Positions 23,615 through 31,904 are shown, numbered from the stretch's first letter. The stretch is DNA of 64,000 nucleotides from LC029 sp036676475 (GCA_036676475.1 JAKFCU010000036.1:62001-126000), one strand, 5' to 3'. Numbers and translations: made by a program. Notes: generated by a model from the letters alone, not told the origin.

Positions 23615-23725
23615 TATTGTCCCCCCCAATCCATTGATAAAAATTACAACAAAATTGAGTATATCAAATCGATGGCTATTTTCAACAATATTTTTATTAG
23701 TTTTTACTAATATTTCTATTCCAAT

Positions 23726-23758
23726 CTAAAAAACCTCACCATTTTGTTTTGAGAGGTC
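23726..23758 (-). terminator. Putative terminator of yktB
   Basis: On the minus strand GACCTC pairs with GAGGT(T) and is followed by TTTTTTAG. The stem is short, so the call is moderate. Confidence 0.5.
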
Positions 23759-23784
23759 ATTACTTTAGGTATGTCGACATGATT

Positions 23785-24411
23785 CTATTTAAAAGATAAT
23801 TTATAAAGTGGCATGAGTGTTTCAAAAGTGTTTTTTGCTATTCCTAAAAATTCGTTGCCATTTGTTAAAGTTGGGTCATGGGACATGATACGGCGTCCGA
23901 TTAGAAATTCAACTTTTTTTATGTCACGGAATCGTACTAAAGCTTTTTCTAGTCCTTGTTCACCTAAGCTTTCCATGGAAATAGAATCTTTTTTCATGTG
24001 GTCTAGGGATATGACATAATCATCAGGAATAGTGGACTTTATTGTGTCCATATGATTTAGGAATTTTTTTGCTATTTCTGTTTTGTTTGGTAATTCATAA
24101 ATAAAAGCAAGCCAAAGAAAAACATGGTCATCAAAAACACCGACTTGAAAATGAGCGTGTTTTTTATAACCGCGTTTATCGTGGCTAATCGCTAACCAAG
24201 TATCTTTAGGCGGGTTCACGGTACGTCGTGCATGTTTGGCTATATGTAAAAACATTTCGTTACCGGCTAGTATGGCAAGGTCGTCGCTTAACGTTTCTCC
24301 AATAGCTTTAAACTTGGGTTGTATACGATCTTGAATCGCTTGCATGCGTGCATCAAGACCATCAATGTTGAAAGTATCAAAGTCGTGTTGAGTAAATCCT
24401 TTAAACTGCAT
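23785..24411 (-). CDS. yktB: YktB-family protein (DUF1054)
   Basis: This 208-residue soluble protein carries the signature stretches of DUF1054: FTQHDFDTFNIDGLDARM, HIAKHARRTVNPPKDTW, KRGYKKHAHFQVGVF, LWLAFIYELPNK and a NGNEFLGIAKNTFETL tail. B. subtilis YktB has the same blocks and lies in the same position next to speA/SR1. The biochemical role is unknown. The ATG at 24411 follows GAAAGGAACATAAAT on the minus strand. It probably forms its own unit because speA has a separate upstream gap of about 170 bp. Confidence 0.9.
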   Translation of the reverse strand: MQFKGFTQHDFDTFNIDGLDARMQAIQDRIQPKFKAIGETLSDDLAILAGNEMFLHIAKHARRTVNPPKDTWLAISHDKRGYKKHAHFQVGVFDDHVFLWLAFIYELPNKTEIAKKFLNHMDTIKSTIPDDYVISLDHMKKDSISMESLGEQGLEKALVRFRDIKKVEFLIGRRIMSHDPTLTNGNEFLGIAKNTFETLMPLYKLSFK

Positions 24412-24486
24412 ATTTATGTTCCTTTCACTATCTAAATTAACATAAATATACCATATTGTTCATATAGATATAAGACAATTAAACAG

Positions 24487-24527
24487 TTAGGATGTCTATA
24501 AGAGTAAGTTACATCCTAATTTTTTTG
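24487..24527 (+). terminator. Intrinsic terminator in a divergent intergenic region
   Basis: TTAGGATGT pairs with ACATCCTAA around a 15-base loop and is followed by TTTTTTT. It lies upstream of both yktB and the 24600 gene, so it would stop a short plus-strand transcript, either an RNA antisense to yktB or an attenuated leader. Confidence 0.65.
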
Positions 24528-24599
24528 CTTGATTTTATTGTTTATTCATAATATTATGTATTAAAATGACTGAAAATTAAGAGAATGGGGGACCACCAA

Positions 24600-25199
24600 A
24601 TGAAGACGTATGAGGAAATGGAATATAGTAATGTAAGCATGCAATTGGAACATTTTCACATCCATGGTCTAATTGAACAGGTGGTTGAAGCGGGATTTTC
24701 TGTTGCTTGGAAAGAAAATAGGCGTTTTTTTACCCTCTCCATACAAACTGGATGGACAACACAGCGACTAACGTTTGATAAACACGGAAAATGGTACAAG
24801 TTAAGAAATCAGAGTTACCATGTGAAAGATCGAAAGCTTTCGGAAATCCTTCAGAAGTTTATTTATGAGGTTAAAGGGCATGCTGTATTAAAATATTTCA
24901 CCAATGATCAGCTAGTTGTCCAAAATATTCGCTACGGTGAACCTATTCGGATAATTGAGATAAAGGGACCTTTGAAAAAAGTCGTTTTCGAAAAGGAATG
25001 TATGGTTACATCCGAACAGGTGCTAGAAGCGTTTAAACGAAATGATGCAGAAGAAAGAATACCAGTTGTAAAACTGGAAGTTGATTATGCGCTAGCAAGT
25101 TTATTTGAAGCCATTCATAAAAATGACCGGGAACAAATTCATTATTACAAAGAAGAATTAGAAAAATTGCGAATCGAAATGATGTTGTTGGAAATTTGA
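24600..25199 (+). CDS. Hypothetical 199-residue protein
   Basis: This is a soluble protein without recognised motifs. It has an N-terminal alpha/beta region (HIHGLIEQVVEAGFSV, WKENRRFFTLSIQTGW) and a C-terminal helix (REQIHYYKEELEKLRIEMML). The ATG at 24600 follows GGGGGACC; an in-frame ATG five codons upstream has no SD sequence. A terminator-like hairpin lies between it and yktB and may control it. It is followed by the DUF4446 gene on the same strand. Confidence 0.5.
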   Translation: MKTYEEMEYSNVSMQLEHFHIHGLIEQVVEAGFSVAWKENRRFFTLSIQTGWTTQRLTFDKHGKWYKLRNQSYHVKDRKLSEILQKFIYEVKGHAVLKYFTNDQLVVQNIRYGEPIRIIEIKGPLKKVVFEKECMVTSEQVLEAFKRNDAEERIPVVKLEVDYALASLFEAIHKNDREQIHYYKEELEKLRIEMMLLEI

Positions 25200-25373
25200 A
25201 AAAGAATGATTGAAATGGCCACCCTACCTTTCTTTTGATTGCTTGTCCACTCTTCCCAGTTAACAGTAAATATTGTATGATGTAGTAATGTTTTGGAAGA
25301 CCCGATTGTGAATTTACGGGCATTCAAAGCACAGACTAGAAGATGGACATTATCAAGGAAGGATGGATTCATC

Positions 25374-25880
25374 TTGAACACCTGGAGTGAGCCGAACACA
25401 CTCTTTTTAGTAATAGCAGGTCAAGCAGTTGTCATTTTTGCATTTCTTATTTGTTTAATCTTCCTTGCGGTTCGGACTAAGAGAATACGCAAACAATTCA
25501 ATCAGTTGCTAAAAGGGTCAACGAAAGAAAATTTAGAGTCGATACTTGAACGATTACTGAAGCGCCTTTCTGAGCTTGAGGAAGATCACCACCTTCAAGG
25601 AGAACAAATAAAAAGCTTGGCCCAATCATTAAAAGGTAAAAAAGGAAATGTGGGGGTAATTAGGTTTAACGCTTTCGCTTACGAGGGAAGTGATCTTAGC
25701 TTTTCGATCGCGATCATAGACGAAAATACAAATGGTGTCGTCTTAACCAGCATATACGGTCGGGAAGAGTCAAGAGTATATGCAAAACCACTTGACAATG
25801 GAACTTCGAACTACCATTTGACAAGTGAAGAAATCGAAGCGATACAGAAGGCGAAAGAAAACTTAGCTGACCCCAAGTGA
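25374..25880 (+). CDS. DUF4446-family membrane-anchored protein
   Basis: From the TTG at 25374, about 10 bases after AAGGAAGG, the protein has 168 residues. One N-terminal membrane helix (LVIAGQAVVIFAFLICLIFL) comes first, then a basic linker and a coiled coil (LERLLKRLSELEEDHH), and finally a conserved domain VIRFNAFAYEGSDLSFSIAI, DENTNGVVLTSIYGREESRV, ending in SEEEIEAI-like SEEIEAIQKAK. This is the DUF4446 pattern, found in Bacilli and Clostridia near division and chromosome-segregation genes; the function is unknown. Upstream in-frame codons exist without an SD sequence. Confidence 0.75.
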   Translation: MNTWSEPNTLFLVIAGQAVVIFAFLICLIFLAVRTKRIRKQFNQLLKGSTKENLESILERLLKRLSELEEDHHLQGEQIKSLAQSLKGKKGNVGVIRFNAFAYEGSDLSFSIAIIDENTNGVVLTSIYGREESRVYAKPLDNGTSNYHLTSEEIEAIQKAKENLADPK

Positions 25881-25966
25881 AAAATGGGTTTCCGTGTTAG
25901 TCGAATAACCATTGCGAATCGGGTGGACCATATGATACCGTAATAAACAAAGTGGAGTTGAACGGT

Positions 25967-26743
25967 ATGTTTGTTTTTGACATTGACGGGACATTACTGA
26001 ACAACCAGGAGAAAATTCTCCCCAATACACTCATCAGTCTGCAAAAGCTTCATGATGAAGGTTACCCGATTACAATATGTACTGGTAGAACTTGGGCTTG
26101 CACGAAACCTATTATGAAACGAATATCTCCATGGGTAGATTATGTTGTATGTGGAAACGGATCTCACGTACGAACTGGTAAGGGTAGGGTTCTGTATGAT
26201 AACAACCTGCCCCCTTATTTTATAAAGCGATTTATCGAACTTGTCTCAGGATTAGCCGATTTCTTGATTGCTACCAATCAGATTGTCATCAGTACCTCGT
26301 ACAAAACCCCATATCATGATGTGGATCATTGTATGCATTTATTTGATTCAACTCGCTTTCATGATCGGATTCATGCGAAAAATCTGCTTGCTTTCAATAT
26401 TGGACACCTATCGGATGACCAAAGGGAGTATATACGCCAAGAGTTGGATAGCATTGATCCTGATATCAAGCTTAGTCCCCTTCCTCATATGTGGGAGGTT
26501 TTGTCTGGCTTTGACAACAAGGGTAAAGCGCTGAAAAAATTAAGCAAGGCTACCGGAGTAGAGTTGTCAAGGTTTACAGCCTTCGGAGATAATTATAATG
26601 ATTTAGATATGTTTCGAGTGGTTGGAAAGTCAGTGGCCATGGGGAATTCTCCTGAAAAGGTTAAGGCTTGTGCTCATCATATTACGCTTTCAAATAATGA
26701 TGACGGAATATTTTTGTATTTAAAAGAACAAGGGTTACTATAA
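25967..26743 (+). CDS. HAD-superfamily Cof-type phosphatase
   Basis: This 258-residue hydrolase has motif I FDIDGTLL at the N-terminus, motif II TICTGR near residue 40, and the late motif III/IV K-x-G-D-N-x-x-D region (NKGKALKKL, FGDNYNDLDMF). The C2B-type cap identifies the Cof/YwpJ group, which dephosphorylates sugar phosphates, PLP or nucleotides; the substrate is unknown. The ATG at 25967 lies about nine bases after GTGGAG. The stop TAA is the first base of a minus-oriented copy of the dispersed repeat. Confidence 0.88.
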   Translation: MFVFDIDGTLLNNQEKILPNTLISLQKLHDEGYPITICTGRTWACTKPIMKRISPWVDYVVCGNGSHVRTGKGRVLYDNNLPPYFIKRFIELVSGLADFLIATNQIVISTSYKTPYHDVDHCMHLFDSTRFHDRIHAKNLLAFNIGHLSDDQREYIRQELDSIDPDIKLSPLPHMWEVLSGFDNKGKALKKLSKATGVELSRFTAFGDNYNDLDMFRVVGKSVAMGNSPEKVKACAHHITLSNNDDGIFLYLKEQGLL

Positions 26744-26790
26744 GAAAGCTACTAGCGAAGCCGTATGCGTATAACACTTGACTGATAAGT
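26741..26790 (-). repeat. Dispersed ~50-bp repeat, single copy (reverse)
   Basis: TAAGAAAGCTACTAGCGAAG, CCGTATGCGTATAACACTTG, ACTGATAAGT. It begins exactly at the stop codon of the HAD phosphatase. Confidence 0.85.
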
Positions 26791-26822
26791 GTAAAATTGG
26801 TTAATACTTCATACGTTATTTC

Positions 26823-26851
26823 TTGGGGTTTTGTGATATTCTATTTATAGG
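26823..26851 (+). promoter_or_regulatory. Putative promoter of the structured RNA at 26857
   Basis: TTGGGG at 26823-26828 and TATAGG at 26846-26851 are spaced by 17 bases; initiation would fall at an A-run near 26857. Confidence 0.4.
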
Positions 26852-26856
26852 CTAAA

Positions 26857-27005
26857 AATATTTCGATTATACCCTTCAAGTGTTGTGGGGTGACCTAAGA
26901 ATTCGGCTAGTCCATATATAGGGCTAGTTTTCTTTATGTCCTGAGGTCATTCCAATAATTGGATAACGATAGAGGGCCCTTATGCTGGGACCATAAAATT
27001 TCGGG
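26857..27005 (+). ncRNA. Candidate structured RNA, possibly 6S-like
   Basis: This non-coding stretch can fold into one long rod. GGGGTGACCT (26887-26896) pairs fully, with two wobbles, with AGGTCATTCC (26944-26953). Inside lies a CTAGTCC/GGGCTAG stem. Outside is a bubble whose 3' side contains a small CCAA-TAA-TTGG hairpin, and the ends close by TAT-CCC / GGG-ATA pairing. A closing stem, a central bubble with a small 3' hairpin and a terminal arm make up the 6S RNA layout, and AGTGTTGTGGGGTGACCTAA recalls the Bacillus 6S-1 5' region. It is shorter than typical 6S RNA (about 190 bases) and has no clear terminator, so the call is tentative. Confidence 0.4.
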
Positions 27006-27059
27006 GACTTGTTCCTAAAGAAAAGAACAGGTAAAGTAGTAATGAGTGAGGTGAAAAAA

Positions 27060-27332
27060 TTGGATTGGATCAAACATGGCATCGATACCTATCCCTATTA
27101 TATTATCGTCGTATTGGCAGCTTTGATCTATGAACTCGGTTTTGCAAGAAAGCTTCCGCTGTTAAAGAAGGTTTTCACTTATATTTTGTTAGCAATAGGC
27201 TGTATTCCCTTAACCATTTTTAAGGTGCTGGGCTTGCCGATGGTCGAAGCCATGGTAGTAGCTTTTATTATTTTAGTTTTTGCCCGAATGAGGCGCACTT
27301 CTGTTACAAGAGAAAATGAAGGGTTGAGGTGA
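27060..27332 (+). CDS. ylaH: YlaH-like membrane protein
   Basis: The TTG at 27060 is seven bases after GAGGTGA, giving a protein of 90 residues; an ATG at 27042 is possible but has a poor SD sequence. It has three hydrophobic segments and the stretch ELGFARKLPLLKKVFTYILL, matching the YlaH family of Bacillus small membrane proteins of unknown function (FKLGFAKKLPLLKS in B. subtilis). Homologues of ylaJ and ylaK lie a few kilobases downstream, another sign of the Bacillus yla neighbourhood. Its stop overlaps the SD sequence of the next gene. Confidence 0.75.
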   Translation: MDWIKHGIDTYPYYIIVVLAALIYELGFARKLPLLKKVFTYILLAIGCIPLTIFKVLGLPMVEAMVVAFIILVFARMRRTSVTRENEGLR

Positions 27333-27339
27333 CAGGAAA

Positions 27340-27618
27340 ATGACTCTTTTTGATGTATTATATAATTGGCTGCAGTTAAGGCTTGTCCTGGATCATCGTC
27401 CACATGATGAATCGGCTAAGGAATCATCTGAGCATCTGGCCAGGATTTTAGCTGAAGTTCATCAAGTGAAAATTGTTCAGGTTCAAAAAGAAGAAGGAAA
27501 ATATCAAGTTACATATGAGAAGGAAGGGGTAGAGCATTCTCAAGTTTTTATGGCTGATGCTGCTGAGGCTCTGCTTACTTTTATTAGCGATAATCCTGAA
27601 CGTTATGATTTTGAATGA
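27340..27618 (+). CDS. Hypothetical 92-residue protein
   Basis: This small acidic soluble protein (LFDVLYNWLQLRLVLDHRPH, KIVQVQKEEGKYQVTYEKEG, AAEALLTFISDNPERYDFE) has a GAGGTGA SD sequence that overlaps the ylaH stop, so the two genes are translationally coupled. I do not recognise the family. The pairing with ylaH suggests a related role. Confidence 0.6.
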   Translation: MTLFDVLYNWLQLRLVLDHRPHDESAKESSEHLARILAEVHQVKIVQVQKEEGKYQVTYEKEGVEHSQVFMADAAEALLTFISDNPERYDFE

Positions 27619-27717
27619 AAATTTGATTCGCTTTTGAGTGGAAAAATATTATAATGGTACTGTTGAATAGAAGAAGCTATTTTAGATATTTATTTTTGGA
27701 AAAGGAGTGAAGGGAAT

Positions 27718-28062
27718 ATGGGTAAATCATCAAGAGCCCTGCTCAGCATCTTTGCAGGTGGTTTAATTGTAAGTCTTGGATTAGCCTTTTCAGGCGTAGG
27801 TGTTCCAAAGGAAGGTGAACAGGCAGCAGAGGCGCCGGTTGCTTCTGCAGAAGAAGCTAAGGCGACTGTGGAAGCTTCCTGTGCTGCTTGCCATGGGGCA
27901 GACCTGAAAGGAGCAGCAGGACCAAGTCTACATAATCTTGACCAAAAATATGATAAGGATCAAATTGCTGAGATCTTAAAAAATGGTAAAGGCGGAATGC
28001 CTGCCGGTCTTGTTCCAGGCATGGAGGAAGCAGTGTCCGACTATCTGTTAACATTAAAATAG
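27718..28062 (+). CDS. Membrane-anchored cytochrome c (c550/c551 type)
   Basis: This 114-residue protein has an N-terminal membrane anchor or signal (residues 7-26, ALLSIFAGGLIVSLGLAF), a Ala/Glu/Pro-rich linker and a small class I cytochrome c domain. The heme motif is CAACH (C55, C58, H59), and the axial methionine is probably M95 in GKGGMPAG. There is no lipobox, unlike B. subtilis CccB, so it is held by the uncleaved helix like CccA, or secreted. It carries electrons to a terminal oxidase. The ATG follows AAAAGGAGTGAAGGG. Two hairpins follow. Confidence 0.88.
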   Translation: MGKSSRALLSIFAGGLIVSLGLAFSGVGVPKEGEQAAEAPVASAEEAKATVEASCAACHGADLKGAAGPSLHNLDQKYDKDQIAEILKNGKGGMPAGLVPGMEEAVSDYLLTLK

Positions 28063-28124
28063 CTTGGAGGCTTTCAGCTATAACTCTCTACAAGGGAGTT
28101 AAATTCACTAGACAGACACTTTTT

Positions 28125-28165
28125 AAACTCCTACAGTGTAAAAATGGTAACATGTAGGAGTTTTT
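28125..28165. terminator. Bidirectional terminator between cytochrome c and glutaredoxin genes
   Basis: AAACTCCTACA pairs with TGTAGGAGTTT around a 17-base loop, followed by TTTTT on the plus strand and flanked by A-runs. An additional small hairpin AACTCTC/GGGAGTT lies at 28082-28100. Confidence 0.8.
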
Positions 28166-28167
28166 CT

Positions 28168-28398
28168 TTATCTTTTCTCCAATTCACTCATTATTTCCTC
28201 TGGCTTAAATCCTTGTATCGGTTTTCCGTTGATGACGGTTACGGGTACTCCAAGGAAGTCCCATTTTCTTACCTCTTCCCAGTATTCGGGATGGGTGGAA
28301 CAATTGCGAATCTCAAAATCAATCTTATGATCCCGTAGAAACATTTTCAATACCTTGCATTCCGGACAATGGCTAGTTGAATAGACAATGATACTCAT
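28168..28398 (-). CDS. Glutaredoxin-family protein
   Basis: This 76-residue thioredoxin-fold protein has the redox motif CPEC (in STSHCPECKVLK) near residue 12 and the cis-proline segment FLGVPVTVINGKP, ending FKPEEIMSELEKR. It resembles the NrdH/YtpP-like small glutaredoxins of Bacilli, which in bacillithiol-containing species may act as bacilliredoxin or a general disulfide reductase. The ATG at 28398 follows AAGGAGCTTTATC on the minus strand; six codons upstream are open without an SD sequence. Confidence 0.8.
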   Translation of the reverse strand: MSIIVYSTSHCPECKVLKMFLRDHKIDFEIRNCSTHPEYWEEVRKWDFLGVPVTVINGKPIQGFKPEEIMSELEKR

Positions 28399-28591
28399 GA
28401 TAAAGCTCCTTTCCATTTTGGATTTAATAAAATTTAAAAATATTGTTCGTTATTTAATTATAGCGAAGTTCACTTAATAAGAGCTACATTTTAAACTTTT
28501 AGCAGATGGAAATTTGATGACTGGCTATCTTTGGGTATACAATAGATAAAGAAGTTATACAAATTCACTTATATTATGGGAGGTTATGAAA

Positions 28592-29047
28592 TTGGCTGAT
28601 ACGGTTGCAAGTTCCTTAAATGAACAGTTGTTGCCACTTCTTAAGAAAGAAAGATTTATTCTGTTAAGTACAGTGGATAAAGATGGAGGTGCCCCTAACC
28701 AAAATGCCATCTCTTGGGTTTATGCCCCTAATGAATCGATGATTTATTTTGCCGTAGATAATCGGTCGCGTATATTGGAAAACATTAAAAATAACAAACA
28801 GGTGACACTTACTTTAATTGGTGCTGGCTCGGTTTATTCTATTGTTGGTGACGCCAACGTAGAAGTAGAAAAAATGGATGGAGTACCCCTAAAGTTAGCT
28901 AAAATTGTCATCACGGTCACCGCGGTTAGAGAAATCATGTTTTATGGTTCGCGAATTTCAGTAGAGCCGCAATATGAGAAAACGTATGATAAACAAGCTG
29001 CAGAGAAACTTGACAATCAGGTGATGACTGCATTGAAAAATGCCTAG
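28592..29047 (+). CDS. Pyridoxamine 5'-phosphate oxidase-family protein
   Basis: This protein of about 151 residues has a split-barrel FMN-binding fold: LLKKERFILLSTVDKDGGAP, ISWVYAPNESMIYFAVDNRS, RILENIKNNKQVTLTLIG. This is the general PNPOx-like family (flavin-dependent oxidoreductases or heme utilisation proteins), not PdxH itself. The TTG at 28592 is eight bases after GGGAGG; the ATG at 28586 is only two bases after it. The last codons lie in the arm of a bidirectional terminator. Confidence 0.75.
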   Translation: MADTVASSLNEQLLPLLKKERFILLSTVDKDGGAPNQNAISWVYAPNESMIYFAVDNRSRILENIKNNKQVTLTLIGAGSVYSIVGDANVEVEKMDGVPLKLAKIVITVTAVREIMFYGSRISVEPQYEKTYDKQAAEKLDNQVMTALKNA

Positions 29048-29067
29048 TTTTACTAGGCATTTTTTTC
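29036..29067. terminator. Bidirectional terminator
   Basis: AAAAATGCCTAG pairs with CTAGGCATTTTT with a 5-base loop and a T-run. It is shared by the PNPOx-family gene and the convergent YhcN/YlaJ gene. Confidence 0.88.
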
Positions 29068-29090
29068 AGCTTTCTTATTCCAAGTTTTCT

Positions 29091-29594
29091 TTACTTTTCT
29101 TCCACATCGTTTGGCATTTGAGGTACAAATCGACCTGCAATATCCGCCAATTCTTCGGCAAAGCCTGCGATCGGCCGCCCTTGTTTGATATCTTGATTCA
29201 TTTCACGAAGACGCTGCACGATATCCGGATCCGCTACCACGATGGCTGTTGCCCCTTGTGGATCCTTCTTCAGCGCTTCAGCTACCGTATATTTAATGGT
29301 ACCCACCCTTGGACGATCCAATTTGGCATTGACATCGATCCCCACAATGGCAGTTTTACCCAAAACGATTACCGTTGCATCATTCACATTGGGCACTCTA
29401 GTAGCTAGTGCTGCCAGCCTGTTCGCTGTGGCCTCTGATCCCTGATCTTTAGGCTTTTCGGGTGAGGTTTGAGGAACTCGTTGGGTTTGCTGTACGGAAG
29501 CGTTCTGCCTTTCCTCGTTGGCTTGATTTTTATTTCCCAGCTGGCAGCCGACTAAAATGCTCATTAACAAAATGAAGGGAATCCATTTTCTCAT
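29091..29594 (-). CDS. ylaJ: YhcN/YlaJ-family sporulation lipoprotein
   Basis: This 167-residue lipoprotein has signal MRKWIPFILLMSILVGC with the lipobox LVG/C at residue 17, then a Gln/Asn/Glu-rich linker. The conserved domain contains RLAALATRVPNVNDATVIVL, TAIVGIDVNAKLD, YTVAEALKKDP and ADPDIVQRLREMNQDI. These are features of the YhcN/YlaJ family found in spore membranes and involved in germination or coat assembly. It is divergent from ylaK, as in the B. subtilis yla region. The ATG follows AGAGAGGAATGACTC on the minus strand. Confidence 0.88.
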   Translation of the reverse strand: MRKWIPFILLMSILVGCQLGNKNQANEERQNASVQQTQRVPQTSPEKPKDQGSEATANRLAALATRVPNVNDATVIVLGKTAIVGIDVNAKLDRPRVGTIKYTVAEALKKDPQGATAIVVADPDIVQRLREMNQDIKQGRPIAGFAEELADIAGRFVPQMPNDVEEK

Positions 29595-29828
29595 AAAAGA
29601 GTCATTCCTCTCTGTTGGTTTCTATTTTATATTTTCCGCATTAGAAGTGGAAACATGCATGCGACTTTTTCGCACATTAAATAAATTAACTCGTCTATAT
29701 TTTTTTTTGGCTCATAAACTAAAACAAACTCCTAATTTCAGACCATTATTTCCCTTCCCTGCATAAAATAGTATTGACCACCATTTACACTCTACACCGT
29801 ATTGAGAAGAATTATAGGAGGCGAGATA

Positions 29829-31163
29829 TTGAACAAAATCTACGTCTTGGATACGAATGTATTACTTCAAGATCCGAACGCAATTTATTCTTTTCAAGAT
29901 AATGAAATCATTATTCCAGCAGTAGTACTTGAAGAAATTGACTCAAAAAAACGATACATGGATGAAATAGGGAGAAACGCCCGATATGTATCTCGATTGA
30001 TGGATAGCTTGCGATCGCAAGGGAAATTGCATGAAGGAGTTTCTCTGGATACGGGAGGAACACTCCGGATAGAATTAAACCATAGATCTTTTACGAGAAT
30101 GCAGGAACACTTTGGAGAAGCATCAAATGATAATCGGATCCTGGCAGTTGCTATGAACATCAAGGCAGAGCAAGAGGAATTGGGTAATGGACGGCCTGTC
30201 GTTATCGTTAGCAAAGACGCTTTAGTAAGGGTAAAGGCTGATGCTTTGGGTCTGATAGCGGAAGACTTTCTTTCCGATCGCGTTGTTCATGAATATACCA
30301 ATTTATATACAGGACATTTAAAGATGGCTGTTTCAAGTGATTATATTCAAGCGTTTTACTCTAATAGCAAGCTTGAACTGAGTAAGGCATTTCCGCGTCA
30401 GAGGTTTAGCCCCCATCAATTTGTGATTATGCGTGATGAATTAGGTGGTTCGCAGTCTGCAATAGGCAAGGTGAGTCTGGATTCAAAGTGGCTGGAGCTA
30501 CTGCGGCATGATGAAGAACAGGTTTGGGGAATTAAGGCGAGAAATGCACAGCAAAGAATGGCGATGGAGCTTCTGCTAAATGATAATATTCCATTGGTTA
30601 CACTCACGGGAAAAGCGGGAACCGGAAAAACTTTAATTTCACTAGCTGCTGGCCTTCATCTTATTGAAGACGAAAGAGTGTATAAAAAACTGCTGGTTGC
30701 CCGTCCGATTGTTCCTTTAGGGAAGGATATAGGGTTTTTGCCTGGAGAAAAGGAAGAAAAACTACGTCCATGGATGCAGCCTATCTTCGATAACTTGGAA
30801 TACCTTTTTAACACCAAAAAGTCAGGAGATTTAGATAAAATCCTGGCGGGAATGGGGAGCATTCAGGTGGAGGCCCTGACCTATATTCGCGGACGAAGCA
30901 TCCCGGAACAATTCATCATCATTGATGAAGCGCAGAACCTTACTAAACATGAAGTGAAAACCATCTTAACCCGAGTGGGCGAAGGTAGCAAAATCGTACT
31001 CATGGGGGACCCTGAACAAATCGATCATCCTTATCTTGATGAATCGAACAATGGGCTAACCTATGTAGTGGAATGCTTTAAGGATCAGAAGATGGCGGGC
31101 CATATCCGCCTGGAAAAAGGAGAGCGTTCATCCCTAGCTCAGTTGGCAGCCGATATTCTATAG
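29829..31163 (+). CDS. ylaK: PhoH-like protein with PIN domain (YlaK/PhoH2)
   Basis: This 444-residue protein has an N-terminal PIN ribonuclease domain (YVLDTNVLLQDPNAI, VVLEEIDSKKRYMDEIGRNA, NDNRILAVA) and a C-terminal PhoH ATPase domain with Walker A TLTGKAGTGKTL, Walker B FIIIDEAQNLT and VLMGDPEQIDHPYLDE. It is the PhoH2 type, which is proposed to unwind and cut RNA. The TTG at 29829 follows AGGAGGCGA; the length agrees with B. subtilis YlaK. A terminator follows at 31173. Confidence 0.93.
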   Translation: MNKIYVLDTNVLLQDPNAIYSFQDNEIIIPAVVLEEIDSKKRYMDEIGRNARYVSRLMDSLRSQGKLHEGVSLDTGGTLRIELNHRSFTRMQEHFGEASNDNRILAVAMNIKAEQEELGNGRPVVIVSKDALVRVKADALGLIAEDFLSDRVVHEYTNLYTGHLKMAVSSDYIQAFYSNSKLELSKAFPRQRFSPHQFVIMRDELGGSQSAIGKVSLDSKWLELLRHDEEQVWGIKARNAQQRMAMELLLNDNIPLVTLTGKAGTGKTLISLAAGLHLIEDERVYKKLLVARPIVPLGKDIGFLPGEKEEKLRPWMQPIFDNLEYLFNTKKSGDLDKILAGMGSIQVEALTYIRGRSIPEQFIIIDEAQNLTKHEVKTILTRVGEGSKIVLMGDPEQIDHPYLDESNNGLTYVVECFKDQKMAGHIRLEKGERSSLAQLAADIL

Positions 31164-31172
31164 ATATGTTGG

Positions 31173-31206
31173 AAAAACCCGATAGGATACGGGTTTTTTC
31201 TTTTTC
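31173..31206 (+). terminator. Terminator after ylaK
   Basis: AAAAACCCG pairs with CGGGTTTTT around an 8-base loop, followed by a T-rich run. Confidence 0.85.
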
Positions 31207-31255
31207 TATTTTTGTGTAGAATGAGGTAATAAGTCAAATTCAGGAGGAATACTAC

Positions 31256-31882
31256 TTGCAAATCCATATTTTTCCGTTAGGTGCGCTACAGACCAACTCA
31301 TATTTAGTATGTAATGAACAAACCAATGAAGCTATCATTATCGATGTTGGAGCAAAGCCAAAAGCATTACTCCAAAGAGCTGAAAAATACCAAGTGAAAG
31401 CGATCTTGCTAACACATGCTCATTTTGATCATATTGCTGGATTAAATGAGGTAAGAAAAATGACGGGGGCCCCTGTCTATATTCATGGTTCCGAACAGGA
31501 ATGGCTGATCAATCCCGATCTTAACGGTTCTTCCCGATGGCCAGGGTTGGGGGGAGCAACGGTTTGTGAAATGGCTGAGTTTGAGCTTGAAGAGGGTCAG
31601 CAAATAGAATTAGCAGGATTGTCCATTTCGACATTACATACTCCAGGCCATAGTCCGGGCAGCGTTTCTTTCGTTCTCGGTGAGCATTTGTTCTGTGGAG
31701 ATGCCCTATTTGCTGGGTCCATTGGGCGGACAGACCTTCCAGGCGGTAATTATGAACAATTAATCACGAGTATACAGGACAAATTGATCGTACTCCCGGA
31801 TGAAGTTATTTGCTACCCGGGCCATGGTCCGAAGACAACTATAGGCAGGGAAAAGCTCTATAACCCTTTCCTTAGCAGATAG
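31256..31882 (+). CDS. yqgX: YqgX-type metallo-beta-lactamase-fold hydrolase (glyoxalase II-like)
   Basis: This 208-residue protein has the binuclear metal motif THAHFDHIAG near residue 60, HTPGHSPGSVSFVL, CGDALFAGSIGRTDLPGG and a final GHGPKTTIGREK, the layout of YqgX and type II glyoxalases. It probably hydrolyses S-acyl-glutathione or bacillithiol thioesters. The TTG at 31256 follows AGGAGGAATACTAC. yqgY and mgsR (yqgZ) lie nearby, as in B. subtilis. Confidence 0.88.
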   Translation: MQIHIFPLGALQTNSYLVCNEQTNEAIIIDVGAKPKALLQRAEKYQVKAILLTHAHFDHIAGLNEVRKMTGAPVYIHGSEQEWLINPDLNGSSRWPGLGGATVCEMAEFELEEGQQIELAGLSISTLHTPGHSPGSVSFVLGEHLFCGDALFAGSIGRTDLPGGNYEQLITSIQDKLIVLPDEVICYPGHGPKTTIGREKLYNPFLSR

Positions 31883-31904
31883 AATTCTTTCGCTGCATAA
31901 GGGC

